DNA from: Paraspadella gotoi
Taxonomy: Eukaryota; Chaetognatha
Direction of reading: 5' to 3'
Assembly (NCBI GenBank): GCA_051294375.1
Contig: CM119270.1
Span: 10,776,036-10,840,035, forward strand
Length of the DNA: 64,000 nucleotides
Within the stretch, counting starts at the first letter, position 1. Each line of letters starts with the position of its first letter. Shown one piece after another: positions 33,459 through 44,867 of this stretch. Both the position numbers and the translations under genes were made by a program. The notes under the pieces are model-generated. The model did no database searches, was not told the DNA's origin, and was given only the letters and a program-made list of their open reading frames with translations.

Positions 33459-35048
33459 ATGAGTCATATACTCAGCTCTCCCGAACCAGCCGTAGACGAG
33501 CGGCGGCGCGCGGCTGCCGATCGAGCTCACTTCTCCTTCCGGGCTCTTCCTCGCTCGGATCGGAGGAGATTTCTCTCCTCTCCGGGATTCTTCCGGTCGA
33601 AAGTCAGAGCGATCGGGGGCCGGATCATTTCTTTCTCCTCTCTCTCTCTCTCTCATCTCTCTGCTCTCTCTTACTCCTCTTGCTCTTGCGTCTCTCTCTC
33701 TTTCTATCTTTGTTTTTTCTTTTATGTATTGTTTTGTCATTTCCTCTCTCTTTAATTTCTCATCAAATTATTATCATTTAACTTGAAATAATTTTTTTTA
33801 AATAACTAATTTTGCAAAGGAAAACACAACTAACTTTAATAAACCGAATTCTTCTTTAAGGATTACAGTATTCAGAGTCATTTTAACGATTTTTTTTCTC
33901 TAAAGGCGGAAAAATAATAATGAATTTGAGTAAAAATAAGGCTTCTTGAAATAATCACCAGTGAAAACAAACAGAAAAACCAATAAATCCAAGCTGATCA
34001 ATAAACAATATATTCTAATTAGAAAAATGTTTTCAAAAAAACAAAATTTTCTCTTGACAGAATGTTTTGTACGGAGCTTTTTAGTTTCACTTTGCTAACA
34101 CTCCTGCGTATAAGCTAAGGCGACTCTCAAAACAGTACGGCACTAAGAGGAGCTTTCTGAGACAAAAGACAACCATTAAAGAAACTGTGGCTGCGATCTT
34201 TTTTTGGAAAATTATTGATATAGTCAATGATAAATTTAATTATGGAGAAATTTAAATCTGCTTAAGTCAGAAAAAAATATTTTAAAATTTTGACATTACA
34301 ATGTTTAAATATGCTATGCGAAATTTGAAAAATAAAAAAATTAATTTAAAAATATTCAAGCTGCATGCTCGGAATTTTTTCATTCTATCTTGAATTCTAA
34401 AAAATTTTTTTACTCTTTACTCTCAATAACGTCCTGCGTATCAAAAAATGCAAATAATATATAATCATCTCATTTCGATCATTTCTATCTTTATCATATT
34501 TTCAATTGTTTTCAGCATATTTAATCATCTATTGTTAGATGTAAATATCTTTTTTATTAATATTATATTTTAAGCTCAAAATTCTATAATTAAAAAAAAT
34601 TGTTACTAAATTTTTTAATTTTTTTCCCTTCTTTTTTTTCTTTCTCTTCTCTATCGTTCTTTCTGTCTATCCTTTTTTTCTTTTTTTTTTTTTTTTGACT
34701 CGTGAAATGACCGCTACAATAAAGTAAATACTTTCAAAAAAGGCCTTATCTCTTTAAAAGAGCCTCCCGGATCCGCAAGCGAACACTATAGATCGATCCG
34801 CTCGGAGGCAGAGAGAAGAGCTCGGCGGGACCGAGGTAAGAAGAGAGAGAAGAGAAGTAGTCCGGCCGCTGCAAGCTACGTCGGATCGATTTGCAGACCG
34901 CGCGGATCCGGGAGATAGGAGAAGGAAGAGAAGGGGAAGTAAGAATAGCCGAGCGCAAAAAGTCGAAGCAGGGAGCAGCCGATCGGCCGGCCGCGCGGCT
35001 GCTCCCGGAGCTGCGCTGTTTCGAGGCTTCTGATATCGCCCATCGCTG
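33459..35048. mobile_element. 1.6 kb insertion in the left arm, GC-rich ends and AT-rich core
   Basis: In the right arm the (GA)n tract at 50225-50286 runs directly into the flanks. In the left arm the matching CT tract is split by about 1590 bp. The insert has GC-rich ends (about 33479-33636 and 34755-35048), CT tracts and a long AT-rich core. The 3' GC-rich end can fold: CTCCCGGATCCGC (34764-34776) pairs with 34902-34914, ATCGATCCG (34792-34800) pairs with 34882-34890, and GAGCAGCCG pairs with CGGCTGCTC near 34973-35006. No transposase or terminal repeats recognised. The ends are hidden in the microsatellite, so target duplication cannot be judged. Confidence 0.6.
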
Positions 35049-35373
35049 CTCTCTCTCTCTCCTTCTCTCTCCACCAAATGTTTGTGAATGAAACACTACG
35101 ATTTTAAAATGCTGATGAAGACACGAAATCACATGAGACCGAATTTTTATTGTATAATAAACAATGTTAATTAAAACGAATTTAGTTATTCTTCCATAAA
35201 AAATTGTATATCATCATCATCTTCGAAACTTTTTGATTTCGACTTTTACAGTCTTTTTTTTATTTTTATTAGAAAATGTCAGAATTTTTAAAAGCTGTAA
35301 TTATATTTTTTGTTAAATTTTTTTGCTCTATAAAGAAATCATCAAACATTTTTTTCTTTACGTATATAGTAAT

Positions 35374-35620
35374 TTAAGATGAAACGAAAAATTCGTTGTA
35401 CACTAGCTTTTTTTTTATTTTTATTTAATGTACATGTTTCGAACTCTTAGATTACGAGTCTTCATCAGCAAAGAATTCATCTTGCTGATAGACTCGTAAT
35501 ACTAAAGCAGTCGAAACATGTACATTATAAAATAAAAAAAAAAAATTGCTATTACAACGAATTTTTCGTTTCATCCTACTGATTTTAAATAGCAAAAGAA
35601 AGTCAAAATACAAAGTATAC
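35374..35620. mobile_element. Foldback insertion, 247 bp, with TAGTAAT duplication
   Basis: The left arm reads TAGTAAT (35367-35373), then 247 bp, then TAGTAAT again (35621-35627). The right arm has the site once, uninterrupted (reverse complement near 49912-49935). The insert contains an inverted repeat of almost 100 bp per side: GATGAAACGAAAAATTCG at 35378 and its complement ending at 35575, with TGTACATGTTTCGA and GACTCGTAAT-type inner pairs. No coding capacity, so a non-autonomous foldback element is likely. The family is not recognised. Confidence 0.75.
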
Positions 35621-36142
35621 TAGTAATATAATAATTTTATTAGGCTAGATACCACAGACGAAACATTTTTGAAAAAAATATTTAAAACTTTATGTATGCT
35701 CATAATTAGATTATTTTAGCGGCTGTAACATCAGCATTTACTTTCATCGGCTATGCAGTTAGTGTAGGATACTAATACTAATAATATGTACTAAATAGCA
35801 AGGAGGAATAAAAGGAACAAATCAGATCAGAAACTCGTCAACTGTTGAATCTTTTTAGATGATGTATGAAAGTTGTAATCAAAAAGAAAAAAAAACCGTG
35901 AAAAGTGCTAAGAATGAGGCTGCTTGCTACGAACTAAAAACAGAGGTAAAAAAGCAAAAAATACATGCAACAGTAATTCAGAGCTAATCTTATAAGTAAA
36001 TTAAAAAATAAAGGGAGATATGAAGAAGAGATGAAGAAGGAATAGGAGAAGGCAAATCTCTCTCCAGATTGACGGAGGAAGAAGGAAGAGGCGAAAGCGA
36101 ATTGGAATAAAGAAGAAAAGGGAGGAATATGAATAAAGGCTT

Positions 36143-36177
<35 letters not shown>

Positions 36178-37180
36178 AGAGAGAGCAGAGAGACGAAGAG
36201 AGGAGCGAAGGATGAACAGGGGATTCAGTAGAGACGGCGAATGCATTTTAGTAATTATGCGGAATTGCGTAGGAGAGCCAGAATAAGAATTATACTTGAA
36301 TGAACGGAGGAAGGAACGCAACGACGCGCAACAAATCGACCAAACAGAAAAGAACGAAAGTGAACGGCCATAATATACGAATGCAAGCGATAAATAAAAA
36401 CTGCGGAACCAAGATACAGGAAGAAGATCGCTGTGGCGACCTTTGTCAAAATTCCCCATTCCAAACTCCACTCGACCTACAATAAATGACGATCCTTCTG
36501 ACCCCATTTTCTGAAAATACTCTTTCTCCGACTGCCAACACAAACGTTTGGATTATTGAATCTCTTGACCGCGCGTCGAATCATGACCTGGTCAAAAATG
36601 GACCCCACATTCCACAAATAAAAACACAGTGAACTGAAACGATCCTAAAGCTGACAAAAGAGAGAATCTAGATCTGAAAACAAAACGAAACGTCAAACTT
36701 TGGAATTTCCCATAATCAAAATAAATGTTCAAAATTTGAAAAAAGAAAGGTTATTGATTTGGCAGACTTTCTTCGACCCTTTTTGATCTTTTTCCCCTTT
36801 TTAATGCCAACAATAGTCAGCAACCTTTTTCTTTATCATTTATTCCATCAACCAGATCAGCACAAACGATGGAGTTAATTCTAGTAAATAAACGACATAA
36901 AATGAAAAAAAATTGGCGAAATAAAAAAAAAAATATTTAAAAATCAATCATAAACCCATTTTTTTTTTTTTATAGTGGTTAATACAATTTAGCAAAGTTC
37001 TACGTCCTTCTGGTTTTGATATTAAACTGCTATCCATAGTAAAAGAGTGCACGTAAACAATGCGGCGTGGCGTTAGTAATTCAAATATCCGGCTCGGTTC
37101 GGTTGCTTGTACAACCGTTCTCTCTTCAGCAGTAAAAGAATGGCATAGATGGGAGGAGATGGAGAGGACGCATGAGAGAC

Positions 37181-37214
<34 letters not shown>

Positions 37215-37345
37215 GAAGAAGTTTCTTCCCGTGGTTCCATCGGCTCCATATTCAGCCCTTCGTCCCCATTCTTTCCCTCCGATTGTGTTGATTTCCTCCC
37301 GCCCAACGGAGAAATGCGGAGACGCATTAGAATAATGATAATCAG

Positions 37346-37560
37346 CACCGACGATCAGTCGGTGACTCGGCGATTCGCATATCTGGACAACGGAGCTGCT
37401 ATCTGCATCAAGCGGAATTGCCGACTCTGCGGCTTAGCTGTAAAAGCGCTCATGTCAACTAAGCAGCCATTCGACAAGGGTGACATGCCGAATCAGCCTA
37501 CAATCTGGACAGCCAGATTTGCTACTCCTGCTTCCATTTAAAGGCGCCGAAACGTCAACA
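37346..37560. repeat. Degenerate repeats around AGCTGCTATC/TCTGAC motifs
   Basis: In this part of the left arm, and more clearly in its partner (48060-48235), short units around GCTTGTCAGAT, GTAGCTGATTCGGCATGTCA and GCAGAGTCGGCAATTC recur every 30-60 bp. They appear to be old tandem repeats. No coding. Confidence 0.5.
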
Positions 37561-38242
37561 ACTGCTCCATGTTTAAAAGCGGCTTTTACGCATGATTCTG
37601 ACTAAACGTGATGCCAAATTTAAGCTACTATCACTGCCTAATTAACTGACCATCTTGTCAATGTGCTGGTTTCAATACTTTTCGCATTGATGAAACGTTG
37701 TTTTATGCAGATCTTGCTGACCTTTCTCAAAACCTTTGAAATTCTGTAATGTCATCAATGTTAATAGTAATACTTTAATATTCTACCTAAACTGTTAAAA
37801 AAAATATTTCTAACATAATTAATGTACATTCTGACTTGCTTTTTTTCCAGGAATGAGTGTTCACTTTCCCGTACTTAAAGCTATTATCAATTAATTACTA
37901 TTAACAAAGTTAGCAAATTTTAAAACAAAAATTGCACTAATAAATGCACGGTTAATTTATGTCCGTAACTCGGTAGAGTTGAAACCAGTCCATTGTCAGT
38001 GCTTCTAATCAAAAGCTTCTTAAACTTGTAGATTTCTTTTTCTTTTCTCTAATTCTTCCGTTTCTACTTTCATTCTTTATTCTTTTTTTTTCCGGTCTTT
38101 TCTCTTTTCTTCCCTCTTACTTTTCTTTTTAACTTTTCTTTCTGCCTTTTCCAATCTTTGTTTTGGTCTCTTTATCGCCATTTCGATCCCACCGAAATCT
38201 TTCATCACCGGGGTCAACACTTTTCCACTTTCCACCCTCATC

Positions 38243-38278
<36 letters not shown>

Positions 38279-40893
38279 TCTCTCCTCTCTCTCTCTCTCT
38301 CTCTCGTTCTCTCTCTCGCCATCACTTCCTCCTTGTCGTCTTCCTTATTTCCTCTCTCGTATTACTCTTAATTTCACGGTCGACAGCACTTTTTGTCCTC
38401 CTCTTCCTTTTCCCCTGCGTCCACATCCGTCTTCTTCCTCATCCTTCGTCCTCATAAAAGTCCTCAAAATATTATCTACCTCAGTTTTTTTTTCACAGTT
38501 AAACCCGCGTCCATTGGCTAAGCAGGAAGCTTTAATGAAAATTGCGATTGGGTAGGACGGAGGAAAGCGCAATGATCTCGGAGGTTCCCTTTCTCAGAGA
38601 TTTCCTTGGTGTTATGTTTTTGTTATTGTCGTTGTCATCTGTAGTTGTTGTTGTCCTGGTATTGTCTTTTTATGTTTAAATACGATTTTATTGAAAATAG
38701 TAAGGATAAAATTTATTTCCAAGGTTTAAATTTTAAAAAAGACAGTAAATTTCATAATACAAAAATAAACATAAATATATTTGACAAAAATTGCCTCAAA
38801 TAACCAAAGAGAAGATTTCTTAGTTTATAATAGATTTTAAACCAACATTTTTGGCGAGCAGCGAACGGGGCCTCCTTCATGTCTGAACCACCGAGGAACG
38901 AAGGCGGCGAAAAAAAAAGGAAACATACCGAAAAAGAAGGAAAAGAAGCGCAGTGTTATTAGCGAAAAAAAGGACAACCATTGTTGGAGAAAGACATTCG
39001 AAACAACATCTTGTTTTTTTTCCCTCAGTTTATCGGAGGAGCCGCGACGAAGAGAGGACATTTGGGTTATTTTAGAAAACTTCGTTTCTCTGGGAACGAG
39101 TTCCCCGATAGAACTTGTCAGTTTTTCTACTTTTTTTAATCTTTTCAATTTAGTAAAACAGAAATCCAATATTATTTTTTGATATCATGTGAATTTAAAT
39201 ACATTCATATTGTTTTTAAGTTTTTTAAAAGTTGAAACTTAAGTAAGGAAACATCTGAAAGATTAAAACCCAGAGTTGGCATTTCTTTCAGCAGACTCAA
39301 CCTATCATATTCATTTCCCCTAATATACTATATAATAAAACCAAAAAAAATTAATATTAACAGTACCATCAGCAAGTTTCTCTGTCCTTTCTCCCTTCCT
39401 ATTTTCATCTACACTTAACTTCGCATGAGAAGGCATAAAAGGGGATGTTGGCTAATTTGGTTAGTGACGGAGAGAAATGGAAAATTAGGCTTTCCTTTTC
39501 CTTTCTTCCCTTTTGTTTTTCTTTCTCCTTTGCAAAATAACATCTCTGTTTGTTTTTCAATTACTCATAGCAAAAAAAAAGGAATTTTTAATTAATAAAA
39601 TTCGTCGATCGACGATTCGGGGTTTCTTTGCGCAGGCGGCGAAAGGGAAAGAGAGATCGCGACGACTGAGAGGGAGAGTGAGAGAAAGAGAGCGGAGAGA
39701 GCAGACGTGACGACAGAGCTGAAAAACCTTTGATTCCATTTAAAGGAGATTGAGGGGATTTTTTTTGGCATGGGCATGGCGACCAGATTGGCGCCGAGAA
39801 ATAACCGGCGCCGACGAACCTGTTGCCGATGAATTTGGCGGTTTCACTTTCAAATTTACGCATCTCCCGCTTTCAGGTTTGGATCTAAGTTTTAGAAATT
39901 CCCTTTTTTATGCTAAAAGCTGTTAAATACTTAAGACTCGCTTTAAGTTAAAATTCTAACGTTGTTTAAAATCAAAGTATGATAAAAAAGACATTTGTTC
40001 GCCTTCTTCTCTTATTTTCATTTGCTTTTAGTCTGTCTAAAATACTTAATACTAAAGACTAAATACCTCAATACCAATTAATCAATACTCAAGCTCTTTC
40101 TCTTTCTCCTTTTCTCCCTCTTTTCTCTGTTTCCTTCTTATTCTCCCTTATCTTCTTTCTGCCTCTAATTTGGTTAAAAATCATGTTGTTGGCGACGAAA
40201 ATTTGTCAATTTGTTTGTCGATCCCTGCAATACGGCGGTGCTCTCTCTCTCCACTCTCTCTCCATCTCCACCAAATAAGCCTGTCGGGAACCGCAAAATT
40301 CCGTATATTCCGATATCGACAGACATAGCAAAACCCTCATCGGATTTAAAAAATTGATATTGCCGAAATCGTTATTAAAACTAATATTTTATGTTTTTCA
40401 CCCAGTTGTCTATCTTATTAAGATGAAAGATTTTGTCAATTTTTTTTATTGATTGAAGCCATTATATGTTATTTATAATTTAGATTACACAATATTTATT
40501 CTTTGATCAAGATTTTAAAATCCATTCCCTGAAACCTGAAAGTTCTTTTTTTCCCTTTAGCAGCTCAGTTGCTTCTCCATTCCCTTTCCCTCCGTTACTC
40601 GTTCCTTCATTTCTTCTTCCTCCATCTTCTCTCCTATGTTTCTACTCTTTTTCCTTTACTTCTTCTTCCTCCTCCTCCCTCACCTCCTCCTCCTCCTTAT
40701 TCTTGTCTTCCTGCTAATTCGATCCGTTTTTTAAACGAAATTTCGATTCTGAAAATCTTCGCCTCGAAATTTAAAGATGGAAAGAGAAGAAAAAAAAAAA
40801 AGCATGAATCAACGACAAAAGGACGCAATAGAAGATGCATATAATTTAATCAACATATTAACAAACACTTCAACGAGAGAGAGAGAGAGAGAG

Positions 40894-40937
<44 letters not shown>

Positions 40938-41547
40938 AGACGAGAGCAGAGCAGAAGAAGTGAGCGGAGAGATTTACAGTATCAGACTTAGGGTAGTGAG
41001 CACGAATAGTAGCGAGAAACAATCTGCTAGGAATGCCTCATCAGCAGTCCTCAGCTCTAGCAGAGTGGCAGTCTGAAGAAGGATCGCTTTAAAAAAAGTG
41101 GGAATCGTTTCACTTTGTGGTCAAACAGGACTGACAAGAAGTCTTGACGATCGGAGCGTACCGACTGTCACCAGGAAAGGTGCAAGTTTCCAATGCTGAG
41201 ATTTGTTAAATGGTACGGTGCATTGACAAAGTACACAAGACTGGCCAAGGGGTGGACGACGATGACGACGAAGACGACACGTTCAATAGATCGGACAATA
41301 ACAACGACGACGACATGACGACTCGAAAACAGAAAATCCTTTTTTTTTCTTCTTTTGTCACCAACAGCAAATAAACACAGTAAACCAATATCGTCGTCTG
41401 TTTTGTTTGTTGTCGTCGTCGCCCCCTTCGTTTCTGGGCTTTTATTTTCCTTGTTGCTTATTGTTATTATTCTTCGCTCATTCGTTCTTTGTTTAGTTCG
41501 TGACCCCATCACGCGCTAAATCAATACAAACAATTTTCAATGAAATG

Positions 41548-41588
<41 letters not shown>

Positions 41589-42939
41589 CCTCTCTCTCTC
41601 TCATCTCTCTCTCTCGTCTCTCTCTCTCTCTCTCTCTTTCTCTTCCTTCTCTCTTTTCTCTCCACCTTGTGAATTTTTTCCTCCATCCGCCATAATTGTT
41701 ATTCCATATCTCTCTTCTTTTTCTTTATCTTCTCTCTCCTTTTTCCCTACGAAATACCCTCGCCTCTCTCTGTTCAAACACACATTTAAATCAACCCTCA
41801 TTTCTCTCGTTTGATCTTTACCTCGCGTCTTCCCTCCTTTTCTTCCCTTTTTTCAACCTCTATCTGCAAGAAGTCTCTTTCTCTCCTTTTCTTTATACAT
41901 CCTCCTCTTCACTTTCCTTTTTTCCCTCTCTTAATCCTGTTCCTCTCTTTTCTCCTTAAATCTTTTCTCTCTCTCTCTCTCCCTCCTCTCTCTCCTCTCT
42001 CTCTCTCTCGTCTCTCTCTTCTCCTCTCTCTCTCTCTGTAAATTTACTCTAATCCTTAATCGCGCCTTCTCTTCTTTACCATGCCAACGGCTTCGTTCTG
42101 CTGCCTTCAGACTCCTCTCTATTCTCTCTCCTATTTTCTCCTTTTCCCCTCTTCCGCTACATCCTTCCTTCTCCTTTAATCCTTCTTCCCTATCCTTGCT
42201 TCCCTTTTCACCCTCTTCCCCAATCCTACCTCTCCCTTTTCCCTTATTCTCCTAATCTTCCCAATCACACCTTTTCCCCTCTTCCTAATCTTTCCTTTCC
42301 CATTTCTCTTCTTCACTAATCTCCCTTCCCCTGTTTCCCTAATCCTCCTTCCCTTTTCTCCTCCTTCCATATTCCTCCCTTCCCCATTTTCCCCTTCTTC
42401 CCTAATCCTCCCTTCCCATTCTTCAAACCGCTCGATCTTTACTGACAGGGTTTCACGTCTTAACTTTAACTCTTTCCCTCATATTTTTTTTTCTGCGACC
42501 TTAACTAAAAAAATTAGAATCCAATAAATAAACACTCAGGCGCGCGAAAATTTCGGGGAACGAACAAGCGCCATTATCTCTGCCTCGGCGCTCGAGCCCT
42601 CGCATGGGGCAGGAGGCAGGGAGGCCAGAGGGGCCAGCAGCCGATGTTGAAAGGGTAAGTCGGCAGTTCGGCATAATTGGGGTATTCAAGGTCGTAGGAA
42701 CTGGGGCAGAGAAACGGAAAGACGCGACAGAAGAAAAAAGTAATCCTAAGTATGTTAATTTAATAAACAGTTTGCACTCTCTCTCTCTCTCTACTCAACT
42801 ATCCTCCCCTCCTTGTTTATTATTCTACGGTATATATAAACCTCGGAAATTCAAAACAACAGAAAAAAAAAGAGCAGAGATGAGAAATATGAAAGTTAGT
42901 GACGAGAGAGAGACGAGAACGAGAGATGAGAGCATGAGG

Positions 42940-42940
42940 A

Positions 42941-43010
<70 letters not shown>
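42940..43010. repeat. GA/TC microsatellite at the axis of palindrome 2
   Basis: GAGAGAG up to 42975 is followed directly by TCTCTC, a perfect inverted simple repeat. The flanks stay complementary outward: GAAAGTTAGTGA on the left (about 42891) and TCACTAACTTTC on the right (about 43005). Confidence 0.95.
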
Positions 43011-44150
43011 AACTTTCATTATTTCTCATTCTCTGCTTTTTTTTTCTGTTGTTTTGAATTTCCATTTATATATACCTAGAATATAGAACAGAGAGAGAGA
43101 TAGTGAGAGAGAGAGAGAGAGTCAAACTGTATTAAATTACTATCTATAGATACTTTTTTTCTTCTTCCGTCTTTCCGTTTTCTCCCCCGTTCCACACCTT
43201 GAAACCCCAATTATGCCGAACTCCGACTTACCCTTTCACTCCTCTGCCCCTCGGCCTCCCTGCCTCCCTGCCCCTCGAGGCTCGAGCCGAGGGCAGAGAT
43301 AATGCGCTTGTTCGTCCCCGAATTTTCGCCCCTTATGTTTATTTATGGATTCTATTTTTTTTTAAGGGTCGAGAAAAAAAATATGAGGGAAGAAGTTAAG
43401 ATTAAACGTGAAACCCGTCAGTAAAGATCGAGCGTTGAAAATGGGAAGGGAGGATTAGGGAAGAGGGGAAATGGGGAAGGGAGGATATGGGAAGAGGAGA
43501 AAAGGGGAAGGGAGGATTAGGGAAAAGGGGAAGGGAGATTAGTGAAGAAAGAAATGGGAAAGGAAAGAATTAGGAAGAGGGGAAAAAGTGTGATGGGAAA
43601 GATTAGGAGAATAAGGGGAAAAGGGAAGAGGAGGATTGGGGAAGAGGTTGAAAAGGGAAGCAAGGTAGGGAAGAGGATTAGAAGGAGAAGGAAGGATGTA
43701 GCGGAAGAGTGGGAAAAGGAGAAAATAGGAAGAGAGAATAGAGAGGAGTCTGAAGGAGCAGAACGAAGCCGTGGCATGGTAAAAAGAGAAGCCGATTTAA
43801 GGATAGAGTAAATTACGAGAGAGAGGAGAGAGGAGAAGAGAGAGACGAGAGAGAGAGAGAGAGGAGGAGAGGAGGGAGAAGAGAGAGAGAAAAGATTTAA
43901 TGGAGAAAAGAGAGAACCAGGATTAAGAGGGGAAAAAAGGAAAGATGAAGGAGGGATTTAAAAGAAAAGGAGAAAAGAGACTTCGTTGAGTAGAGTTGAA
44001 AAAAGGAAGAAAAAGGAGGGAAGACGCGAGGGTAAAGATCAAAGAGAGAATAGAGGGTGATAAATTGGTGACAGAGAGAGGCGAGGGATTTCGTGGGAAA
44101 AGAGAGAGAAGATAAAGAAAAAGGAAAGAGATATGGAAAACAATATGGCG

Positions 44151-44305
44151 NNNNNNNNNNNNNNNNNNNNNNNNNNNNNNNNNNNNNNNNNNNNNNNNNN
44201 NNNNNNNNNNNNNNNNNNNNNNNNNNNNNNNNNNNNNNNNNNNNNNNNNNNNNNNNNNNNNNNNNNNNNNNNNNNNNNNNNNNNNNNNNNNNNNNNNNNN
44301 NNNNN
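44151..44305. other. Assembly gap, 155 N; content predicted from the left arm
   Basis: The flanks ATATGGCG and GCGTGATGGGTCACGAAC match the left arm at about 41687 and 41500-41516 in reverse. The left arm has about 170 bp there, mostly CT microsatellite, so the gap most likely holds a GA-rich tract. Confidence 0.95.
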
Positions 44306-44830
44306 GCGTGATGGGTCACGAACTAAAACAAAGAAACGAATGAGGCGAAAATAATAACAATAACAACAAGGAAAAAAAAACCCAGAACGAGGAGGGCGAC
44401 GACGACAACCAAAACAAAACAGACGACGATATTGGTTACTGGTTTATTTCCTGTTGGTGACAAGAAGAAGAAAAAAGGATTTCTTTTTCGACGTCGTCAT
44501 GTCGTCGTCGTTGTTATTGTCGTCTTGACGTCGTCGTCTTCGTCGTCATCGTCGTCCACCCCTTGGCCGTCTTGTTACTTGTCAATCACCGACCATTTAA
44601 CAATTCACATTGGAAACTTCACCTTCCTGGTGACATCGGTCGCTCCCTCGTCACTTCTTGTCAGTCATTTGCCACGAAAGTGAAACGATTCCACTTTTTT
44701 TAAAGCGATCCTTCCTTCAGACGCCACTCTTGCTAGACTGAGGACTGCTGATGAGCAATTCCTAGCAGATTGTTTCTCGCTACTATTGCTGCTACACTAC
44801 CCTAAGTCTGATACTGTAAATTCTCTCCCT

Positions 44831-44867
<37 letters not shown>

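Larger units (their letters stand above)
32607..42975. repeat. Left arm of palindrome 2
   Basis: The reverse complement matches 42977-51070 from end to end. Paired landmarks: AATTGGCCTAGC-type elements near 32965/33078 against 50600/50712; CTGATGAAGACACGAAATC (35111) against 50167; ACCAGGTCATGATTCGA (rc near 36575) against 48970; the CGATATCGACAGA region (40310) against 45450; and the axis. By eye the arms differ by roughly a tenth, mostly indels. The left arm is longer because of insertions at 33459-35048 and 35374-35627. No gene in either arm. Confidence 0.92.

Noticed and set aside
36001-36543. 180-residue minus-strand frame in the left arm and a 250-residue plus-strand frame at 48930-49682 in the right arm
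   Set aside because: Although mirror images, their protein readings differ through frame changes between arms. Both are Ser/Leu/Phe-rich translations of pyrimidine-rich DNA, without a known domain.
42604-42760. Possible exon with a GGGTAAGT donor in the palindrome arms (about 42604-42653 and the mirrored 43230-43300)
   Set aside because: The stretch is GC-rich and both arms keep GTAAGT, but exon A joins exon B in perfect phase without it, and the reading frame is not shared by the two arms.
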